The notes under the pieces were generated by a model that saw only the letters and a program-made list of their open reading frames with translations, had not been told where the DNA came from and ran no database searches. A stretch of 11,032 nucleotides of DNA, taken from Bordetella parapertussis (lineage in GTDB: Bacteria > Pseudomonadota > Gammaproteobacteria > Burkholderiales > Burkholderiaceae_D). The stretch covers positions 1 to 11,032 of the forward strand of contig CAMBJI010000040.1 of NCBI GenBank assembly GCA_945867725.1, in the 5' to 3' direction. Each line of letters starts with the position of its first letter. The first letter of the stretch is position 1. Below, piece after piece: positions 5,494-11,032 of this stretch. Made by a program: the position numbers and the translations under genes.

Positions 5494-6947
5494 TGATGAG
5501 CATGGATCTTGTAACTTTATTGTATTTGTTGGCGTCGATTTGTTTTATTCAGGCGCTCAAGGGCTTGTCCCATCCGTCCACCGCGCGCCGCGGTAATGCG
5601 TTTGGTATGGCCGGTATGGCGATTGCCGTGCTCACGACCATGGCGTTGATTTATAAATTCAAATCCGATGCCGCCGTTGATGGCGCGGGTCTGGGTTACG
5701 GTCTGCTTGCGCTGGGCGTGATTGTCGGCGGCAGCATTGGCGCCATTCTGGCCAAGCGCGTTGAAATGACGAAGATGCCAGAGCTGGTCGCCGCGATGCA
5801 CTCGCTGATCGGTTTGGCTGCCGTGTGTATTGCTGTGGCTGTCGTTGCCGAGCCTTGGGCATTCGATATCGTTCAGCGCGGCGAGCCTATCAAGTGGGGC
5901 AATCGCCTCGAACTCTTTATTGGTACCTTTGTTGGCGCGATCACTTTCTCAGGTTCTGTAATTGCCTTCGGCAAGCTAGCGGGTAAGTACAAGTTCCGTT
6001 TGTTCCAGGGTGCGCCCGTCGTGTTCCCCGGTCAGCATCTGGTCAATCTCGTTCTCGCAGTGGTGATGATCGGCGCTGGACTGGTATTCGTCGCTGCTCC
6101 GGGTGCCGAAGCCGCATGGACGCCGTTCATCATCATGACGGTCATCGCCTTTATTCTGGGTGTGTTGATCATCATCCCGATTGGTGGCGCGGACATGCCG
6201 GTGGTGGTGTCCATGTTGAACAGCTACTCTGGCTGGGCTGCTGCAGGCATTGGCTTTTCATTGAATAACTCGATGCTCATCATTGCGGGTTCGCTGGTGG
6301 GTTCTTCCGGCGCCATCCTGTCGTACATCATGTGCAAGGCGATGAACCGCTCGTTCTTCAATGTGATTTTGGGTGGTTTTGGTGGTGATGCAGCCGCCGC
6401 GGTGGCTGGTGATCAGCAGCAGCGTCCAGTGAAATCCGGTTCTGCAGACGATGCCGCTTTCTTGATGAGTAACGCAGAAACCGTGATCATTGTTCCCGGC
6501 TATGGCCTCGCCGTGGCGCGCGCGCAGCATGCGCTGATGGAGCTGTCAGAAAAACTCTCGCACAAGGGCGTCAATGTCAAATATGCGATTCACCCGGTGG
6601 CGGGCCGTATGCCAGGTCACATGAATGTCTTGCTGGCAGAAGCCGAAGTGCCGTATGACCAGGTATTCGAGATGGAAGACATCAACAGTGAATTCGGTCA
6701 GGCGGATGTGGTGCTGGTGCTTGGTGCGAACGACGTGGTGAATCCCGCAGCCAAGGATCCGAAATCCGCGATTGCCGGCATGCCGATTCTTGAAGCCTAC
6801 AAAGCCAAGACCATCATTGTGAACAAGCGCTCCATGGCTGCTGGTTATGCGGGTCTGGATAATGAATTGTTCTACATGGACAAGACCATGATGGTCTTCG
6901 GTGATGCGAAGAAAGTGATTGAAGATATGGTGAAGGCCGTGGAGTAA
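5493..6947 (+). CDS. pntB: NAD(P) transhydrogenase beta subunit
   Basis: The beta subunit (484 residues; E. coli PntB has 462) contains the rest of the proton channel and the NADP(H)-binding domain III. Many hydrophobic helices occupy about 5-290. His103 in MHSLIGLAA and Asn243 in LNSYSGWAAAGIGF match the proton-path residues of the family. Domain III begins near 310 and carries GYGLAVARAQHA (336-347), HPVAGRMPGHMNVLLAEA (367-384), GANDVVNP (411-418) and NKRSMAAGYAG (444-454), which bind NADP. AAGAGG (5483-5488) lies 4 bases before the ATG at 5493 and 7 before the next ATG at 5496, so either may be used. The first overlaps the pntAB stop by one base. A bidirectional terminator closes the operon. 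Confidence 0.97.
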   Translation: MMSMDLVTLLYLLASICFIQALKGLSHPSTARRGNAFGMAGMAIAVLTTMALIYKFKSDAAVDGAGLGYGLLALGVIVGGSIGAILAKRVEMTKMPELVAAMHSLIGLAAVCIAVAVVAEPWAFDIVQRGEPIKWGNRLELFIGTFVGAITFSGSVIAFGKLAGKYKFRLFQGAPVVFPGQHLVNLVLAVVMIGAGLVFVAAPGAEAAWTPFIIMTVIAFILGVLIIIPIGGADMPVVVSMLNSYSGWAAAGIGFSLNNSMLIIAGSLVGSSGAILSYIMCKAMNRSFFNVILGGFGGDAAAAVAGDQQQRPVKSGSADDAAFLMSNAETVIIVPGYGLAVARAQHALMELSEKLSHKGVNVKYAIHPVAGRMPGHMNVLLAEAEVPYDQVFEMEDINSEFGQADVVLVLGANDVVNPAAKDPKSAIAGMPILEAYKAKTIIVNKRSMAAGYAGLDNELFYMDKTMMVFGDAKKVIEDMVKAVE

Positions 6948-6971
6948 TTGACGCGCTGACACATTGTTGTG

Positions 6972-7007
6972 AAAAAAAAGGCAGATGCGAATCTGCCTTT
7001 TTTATTT
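6972..7007. terminator. Bidirectional Rho-independent terminator between pntB and ubiH
   Basis: A perfect 7-bp stem GGCAGAT (6980-6986) and ATCTGCC (6991-6997) is closed by a GCGA (GNRA-type) tetraloop. It is preceded by an 8-base A-run and followed by a T-rich run, so it can act on both strands. It lies 25 bases after pntB and about 45 bases beyond the end of the convergent ubiH. Confidence 0.95.
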
Positions 7008-7053
7008 TACCGAGATTATCGAGCTGAGGTAATCATCCGCCTGACCAATGCGC

Positions 7054-8205
7054 TTAGCTGCGCCACCCAAACATCATCTGCTCCGACAGCGCGCGTCTAG
7101 CCGGTGGCAGTACATCAATCATTCCCAGCGATAGACCCAGCAAGCTTTGCGAGAGCGATTGATCGTCGCTGCTGGCAAAGACGCGCGCCATCAAGTCGGT
7201 CAGCCTGACAGTCAGACCGCGATCGCTGCGACGTTGTTGTGTGAACTGATGGATACCCTCAGGTGTGGGTGACTGCGCCAGCACGTTGGCCAGTACGGCA
7301 GCATCGCGTAAGCCCAGATTGAGTCCCTGGCCTGCGACGGGATGCAAGGTTTGTGCAGCGTTACCAATGGCCACCGTTCTTGGCGAATTTGTCTGCTGCG
7401 CATTCAGTCCTAGCGGATAGCTGTGGCGTTGACTCATTCGCGTGAAATGACCGACACGGTTTCCAAACGCTTGTTGTAGTGCCCGCAAAAAATCTGCCTC
7501 GGACATCGCAAGCAAGGTCTCGCCATGTTCGGGCCGCACACACCAAACCAGCGAATAACCATCCCGATCCGGCAGCAGCGCAAGCGGTCCTTCTTCGGTA
7601 AAACGTTCGAATGCGCGTCCGGGTACGACACCATCGCTGGATACGTTGGCCACGATCGCCATTTGCAAGTAATCCCGTTGAATCTCTTTATTTGCTTGTG
7701 TGCCGAAGACACCGCCTTCGGCTTGCACGAGCAGACTGGCGCGTATCTGTTGGTGATCGGAGAGTGTGATGTTTACGTGCGTATTGTTTTCTTCTGCATG
7801 GGTTACGAGGAGAGGACGATACTGAGTCACACTGGCCGCATTTAATTCAGCAGAAAGCGATTGCACCAGATCGCCGTAGCGGCAGACATAACCCAGAGCG
7901 GGTAACTGATACTCATTGCAGTCAATGAGCGTGCGGCCGAATCGACTGCGCCGCGAGACATGAATTTGCGTGATGGCTGTCGCATTCACAGGCCACGCAT
8001 GAATTTGTTTCAGGAGTTCATGACTTCCCCATGAGAGCGCAACAGAGCGTGGATCCTGAGACGCGGCGGCCGCTGTTTTGCCATCGATAAGCGCAATGCG
8101 ATTAGCTGCAACACCTCGCCTGACCAGCATGCTGGCCAGTGCAAGGCCTACCGGACCGCCACCTGCGATGGCAATATCGAGCGAGCTTGTATCGACAGAC
8201 TTCAT
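7054..8205 (-). CDS. ubiH: FAD-dependent ubiquinone-biosynthesis hydroxylase, UbiH-like
   Basis: A flavin monooxygenase of 383 residues in the UbiH/COQ6 family, which hydroxylates the aromatic ring of ubiquinone precursors; UbiH acts at C6 of the ring (older literature gives other numbering). The FAD motif GGGPVG is at 15-20. The family signature AFERFTEEGPLALLP runs 198-212, and GNAAQTLHPVAGQGLNLG (281-298) has the GNAAQ form seen in E. coli UbiH. The so-called DG motif near 163 reads QAEGG, with Glu in place of the usual Asp. It lies 7 bases after pepP, as in E. coli, but no ubiI follows; the operon ends here. In other bacteria single members of this family hydroxylate more than one position, so the exact site is inferred. 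Confidence 0.9.
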   Translation of the reverse strand: MKSVDTSSLDIAIAGGGPVGLALASMLVRRGVAANRIALIDGKTAAAASQDPRSVALSWGSHELLKQIHAWPVNATAITQIHVSRRSRFGRTLIDCNEYQLPALGYVCRYGDLVQSLSAELNAASVTQYRPLLVTHAEENNTHVNITLSDHQQIRASLLVQAEGGVFGTQANKEIQRDYLQMAIVANVSSDGVVPGRAFERFTEEGPLALLPDRDGYSLVWCVRPEHGETLLAMSEADFLRALQQAFGNRVGHFTRMSQRHSYPLGLNAQQTNSPRTVAIGNAAQTLHPVAGQGLNLGLRDAAVLANVLAQSPTPEGIHQFTQQRRSDRGLTVRLTDLMARVFASSDDQSLSQSLLGLSLGMIDVLPPARRALSEQMMFGWRS

Positions 8206-8212
8206 CGCTCCA

Positions 8213-9544
8213 TCAGCCTCGCATTACCGTTTCGATTTCGGTGATGGTTTTGGGTGCCTTGTGTGTGAGAATTTCGCAGCCCTCTGCAGTTACCAGCGCA
8301 TCATCTTCGATACGTATGCCGATGTTCCAGTATTGCTCAGGCACGCCCGGTGCGGGACGCACATAAATACCGGGCTCGATGGTGAGTACCATCCCGGGTG
8401 CGAGCGTGCGCCATGGTTTGTCTTGTCCGGCGGGTACGGGATCGCGATAGTCGCCGACATCATGCACATCCATGCCCAGCCAGTGACCGGTGCGGTGCAT
8501 GTAAAACTGCCGATACTGACCACCAGCGATGACATCATCCAATGAGCCGACTTTGTTTTTATCGAGCAGTCCGGTATCGAGCATGCCCTGTGTCAGTACT
8601 CGCAATGCAGCGTCGTGACCATCGGTAAATCGTGCACCGGCGCGCGTCGCTTTAATGGCGGCGTATTGCGATTCGAGCACGATTTCGTAGAGTGTTTTTT
8701 GGGCGGGACTGAATTTTCCGTTCACCGGGAAGGTACGCGTGATGTCCGACGCATAGCTATCAAGTTCGCAGCCGGCATCAATCAAGACCAGATCGCCATC
8801 ACGCAATTCTGCATCGCCGGCTCGGTAATGTAGTACGCAGGCATTGGCACCGGTTGCCACGATTGAGCCATAGGCGGGCGACTGTGAGCCATTGCTGCGG
8901 AACTCATGCAGCAGCTCCGCTTCCAGATGATATTCACGCAGACCCGCACGCGATAGGCGCATTGCTCGAGCGTGTGCTTCGGCACTGATGTCGGCAGCAC
9001 GCTGCATGATCGCAATCTCCTGATCATCTTTGACGAGTCGCATTTCATTGAGGATCGCGCGTATATCGATGGCAGAACCCGGCGCGTTCACCCCCGCTCT
9101 GGCTTGCGAACGTACGGCGTTGAGCCAGGTTTGAACCCGGGAATCGAGTGTGGCGCTGCTGCCCAGTGCGTAAAACAATGCAGGTGCATTCGCCATCAGT
9201 CGTGGCAATTCACTGTCAATGCTGTTGGTGGGGAAGGCCGCGTCGAATCCGAAATGCGACTTGGCAGCTTCTGGTCCAAAACGATATCCATCCCAGATTT
9301 CGCGTTCCTCATTTTTTTCGCGGCAGAACAGAATAGATTGATCCTGATCGCCTGTCACCAGTACTAAGGTGGCTTCCGGCTCGGTGAATCCAGTCAGATA
9401 ATAAAAATAGCTGTCATGTCGATACGGGTAATCCGCATCGGCATTGCGCATCACTTCGGGTGCGGTCTGAATGATGGCGACACCGCCACCTTGTGCACGC
9501 ATATGCTTGAGGACAGCGGCACGACGTTTTGTATAAACATTCAT
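8213..9544 (-). CDS. pepP: Xaa-Pro aminopeptidase PepP
   Basis: This cytoplasmic metalloaminopeptidase (443 residues; E. coli PepP has 441) removes the N-terminal residue before a proline, using two manganese ions. The N-terminal creatinase-like domain (about 1-170) includes RHDSYFYYLTGFTEPEA. The C-terminal pita-bread domain holds all five metal ligands: Asp256 in LIDAG, Asp267 in SDITRTF, His354 in RTGHWLG, Glu390 in TIEPGIY and Glu413 in RIEDD. His361 in DVHDVGD is the usual second conserved histidine. The ATG lies 2 bases after the murU stop with no strong ribosome binding site, which suggests translational coupling. The substrate in this pathway context is unknown; its link to its neighbours may be only shared transcription. 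Confidence 0.96.
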   Translation of the reverse strand: MNVYTKRRAAVLKHMRAQGGGVAIIQTAPEVMRNADADYPYRHDSYFYYLTGFTEPEATLVLVTGDQDQSILFCREKNEEREIWDGYRFGPEAAKSHFGFDAAFPTNSIDSELPRLMANAPALFYALGSSATLDSRVQTWLNAVRSQARAGVNAPGSAIDIRAILNEMRLVKDDQEIAIMQRAADISAEAHARAMRLSRAGLREYHLEAELLHEFRSNGSQSPAYGSIVATGANACVLHYRAGDAELRDGDLVLIDAGCELDSYASDITRTFPVNGKFSPAQKTLYEIVLESQYAAIKATRAGARFTDGHDAALRVLTQGMLDTGLLDKNKVGSLDDVIAGGQYRQFYMHRTGHWLGMDVHDVGDYRDPVPAGQDKPWRTLAPGMVLTIEPGIYVRPAPGVPEQYWNIGIRIEDDALVTAEGCEILTHKAPKTITEIETVMRG

Positions 9545-9546
9545 AG

Positions 9547-10260
9547 TTATCTTTGAGTAGACAGAGGTGCGTTCAGTTGTTCCAGTCGTTCGACCGTGCC
9601 GACATCAGTCCAGTCGCCACGGAATAGCTCACCACCGATTCTCCGCTGTTCTGCGAATTCGCGCAGGATGGGTGCCAGTTTCGCTGCGGTTCCGGGAGCG
9701 ACGGTATCGAACAGCTCGGGACGGTAGACGCCGATACCTGAAAAGGTGAACCGGGGCTCGCCGTGATTGGTGATCGCGAAGCTCTCCAGCGCGAAGTCGC
9801 CCTCGGGATGATGCGGCGGATTTTTCACCAGGTACAGCCAGGCGAGATCCCTGCGATCGATCGGTAGTGGGTTGCCCCAAACATCATTTTCTTCAAGTAC
9901 ATCAAGGACTTTGGTGAAATCAAAATGCGGACAAAAAATATCACCGGCAATCGCAACAAACGGAGACTCGCCAAGCAGATGACGTGCTTTGGCAATGCCG
10001 CCCGCGGTTTCCAGCGCAGTGCCTTCGGAAGAGTAAGCGATGCTTGCGCCGAACTGACTGCCATCGTCGAGCGTGTCCTCGATCATCTGACCCAGATGCG
10101 CGTGATTGATGACGATCTCTGTGATACCGGCGCGTACAAGGTTGTTGATGTGCCAGACAATCAAGGGCCGTCCGCGTACCTGCAGCAGTGGTTTGGGACA
10201 GGTATCGGTTAGCGGGCGCATGCGCTCTCCGCGACCGGCGGCGAAAATCATGGCTTTCAT
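9547..10260 (-). CDS. murU: N-acetylmuramate alpha-1-phosphate uridylyltransferase MurU
   Basis: MurU joins MurNAc-1-phosphate to UMP from UTP, giving UDP-MurNAc for peptidoglycan recycling without passing through MurA and MurB. The 237 residues form one nucleotidyltransferase domain. The signature AAGRGERMRPLT is at 7-18 with Lys23 in CPKP. ETAGGIAKA (84-92), the metal-binding Asp107 in AGDIF and WTDVGTVERL (217-226) also match. The start MKAMIFAAG matches the family. It begins one base after the amgK stop with no clear ribosome binding site of its own, so it is probably coupled. By sequence alone it could be a glucose- or mannose-1-phosphate transferase, but its size and its place beside amgK make MurU the best call. 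Confidence 0.93.
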   Translation of the reverse strand: MKAMIFAAGRGERMRPLTDTCPKPLLQVRGRPLIVWHINNLVRAGITEIVINHAHLGQMIEDTLDDGSQFGASIAYSSEGTALETAGGIAKARHLLGESPFVAIAGDIFCPHFDFTKVLDVLEENDVWGNPLPIDRRDLAWLYLVKNPPHHPEGDFALESFAITNHGEPRFTFSGIGVYRPELFDTVAPGTAAKLAPILREFAEQRRIGGELFRGDWTDVGTVERLEQLNAPLSTQR

Positions 10261-10261
10261 A

Positions 10262-11032
10262 TTAAAAGGTAAAGCCGATGCCAGTCGTGTTTTCCTGCAG
10301 CGTATCCAGCAGTCGTATCAGTGGTGCGAATTCTTTGTAGCGGTATGCCGTCTTGCGTGTGTAATCCATCACCAGTGGCATGTCCTTCAGATAGCCATCT
10401 TTGCCGTCGCGGTGATACAGCCTTGCAAAGATACCCAGCACTTTCAGGTGCCGCTGCAGTCCCATGAATTCAAAGTCACGATAAAACGCATCAACATCAT
10501 GACTGACAGGCAGTCCCGCTTTTCGTGCGCGTTCCCAGTAGCGAATTGTCCAGTCTAGTACCAGCTCTTCATCCCACTGAATGTAAGCGTCCTTGAGCAG
10601 TGAGACCAGATCGTAGGTGATGGGGCCGTAGACCGCATCTTGAAAATCTAGAATGCCCGGATTACCCTTGTTCATCACCATCAGGTTGCGCGAGTGATAG
10701 TCGCGATGCACATACACCGGTGCTTGCGCCAGATTATTGGCCAGCAGCAGATCGAACACACGATTCAGGTCTGCGCTCTGAGTGTCACTCAGCGTGGCTT
10801 TCAAATGGCGTGTGACATACCAATCAGGGAATAGCATCAATTCTTTGTGTAGCAGCTCGCGGTCGTAGGTGGGTAGTACTCCGGTACGGCTTTGCACCTG
10901 CAGCTGGATCAGCGCATCAATGGCATCAAGATAGAGCTTGTGTGCAGTGTCTGGATTGAGCTGCTGAAGGTAAGTGGTCGAGCCCAGATCCGAAAGCAAG
11001 AGGAAGCCCCGCTCAGTATCCTGAGCCAGAAT
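10262..11032 (-). CDS. amgK: N-acetylmuramate/N-acetylglucosamine kinase AmgK, 5' partial
   Basis: Anomeric sugar kinase of the aminoglycoside phosphotransferase (APH) fold that phosphorylates MurNAc or GlcNAc at C1 and feeds MurU. The frame is open to the right edge, so 256 C-terminal residues are visible. The usual length of about 340 implies that some 80 N-terminal residues, including part of the ATP-binding lobe, lie outside. LLLSDLGSTTYLQQL is seen at residues 11-25 of the fragment. The catalytic loop YVHRDYHSRNL (107-117, Asp111 as probable base) and the metal-binding DFQDA (129-133) follow. The remaining C-terminal helical region is typical. It is the first visible gene of a tight four-gene operon. 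No premature stop or frameshift is visible. Confidence 0.92.
   Translation of the reverse strand: MLAQDTERGFLLLSDLGSTTYLQQLNPDTAHKLYLDAIDALIQLQVQSRTGVLPTYDRELLHKELMLFPDWYVTRHLKATLSDTQSADLNRVFDLLLANNLAQAPVYVHRDYHSRNLMVMNKGNPGILDFQDAVYGPITYDLVSLLKDAYIQWDEELVLDWTIRYWERARKAGLPVSHDVDAFYRDFEFMGLQRHLKVLGIFARLYHRDGKDGYLKDMPLVMDYTRKTAYRYKEFAPLIRLLDTLQENTTGIGFTF

Overview
This window looks like chromosomal DNA from a gammaproteobacterium, probably not an enterobacterium. The pairing of nudJ with mnmA, a PepP-UbiH pair, the PanD and UbiH signatures and the three-polypeptide proton-translocating transhydrogenase all point there. The genus cannot be fixed by eye. Genes are dense and mostly housekeeping. 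I see no insertion sequence, CRISPR array, tRNA or rRNA.

Layout. (1) Bases 1-585 hold the remains of an ankyrin-repeat gene, cut by the window edge and broken by an in-frame amber stop at 322-324. A bidirectional terminator at 612-639 separates it from the next block. (2) An iron-storage pair on the minus strand: bfd (bacterioferritin-associated ferredoxin) followed by bfr (bacterioferritin). Related Fur-box-like palindromes lie upstream of each gene. (3) nudJ and mnmA on the minus strand overlap by 8 bases and end at a strong terminator whose 3' arm is partly duplicated. (4) On the plus strand, pntAA, panD, pntAB and pntB form an apparent operon for NAD(P) transhydrogenase, with aspartate 1-decarboxylase inserted between the two alpha-subunit genes. 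(5) A second bidirectional terminator at 6972-7007 divides this from a convergent minus-strand operon, amgK-murU-pepP-ubiH, with gaps of 1, 2 and 7 bases. amgK runs off the right edge.

How the genes work together. Bfd binds Bfr and reduces its stored ferric iron so that it can be released. PntAA, PntAB and PntB use the proton gradient to make NADPH from NADH. PanD supplies beta-alanine for pantothenate and CoA, and the other branch of that pathway needs NADPH at ketopantoate reductase. AmgK and MurU turn recycled N-acetylmuramic acid into UDP-MurNAc, bypassing de novo (fosfomycin-sensitive) synthesis. PepP (proline aminopeptidase) and UbiH (ubiquinone hydroxylase) share their transcript.

The most notable observations are panD inside the pnt operon, the paired iron-box-like palindromes around bfd, a threonine at a ferroxidase-ligand position of Bfr, the amber stop at a consensus leucine of an ankyrin repeat, a possible 9-codon leader ORF before nudJ, and a cluster of overlapping inverted repeats between nudJ and pntAA. 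I did not find an obviously new multi-gene system.
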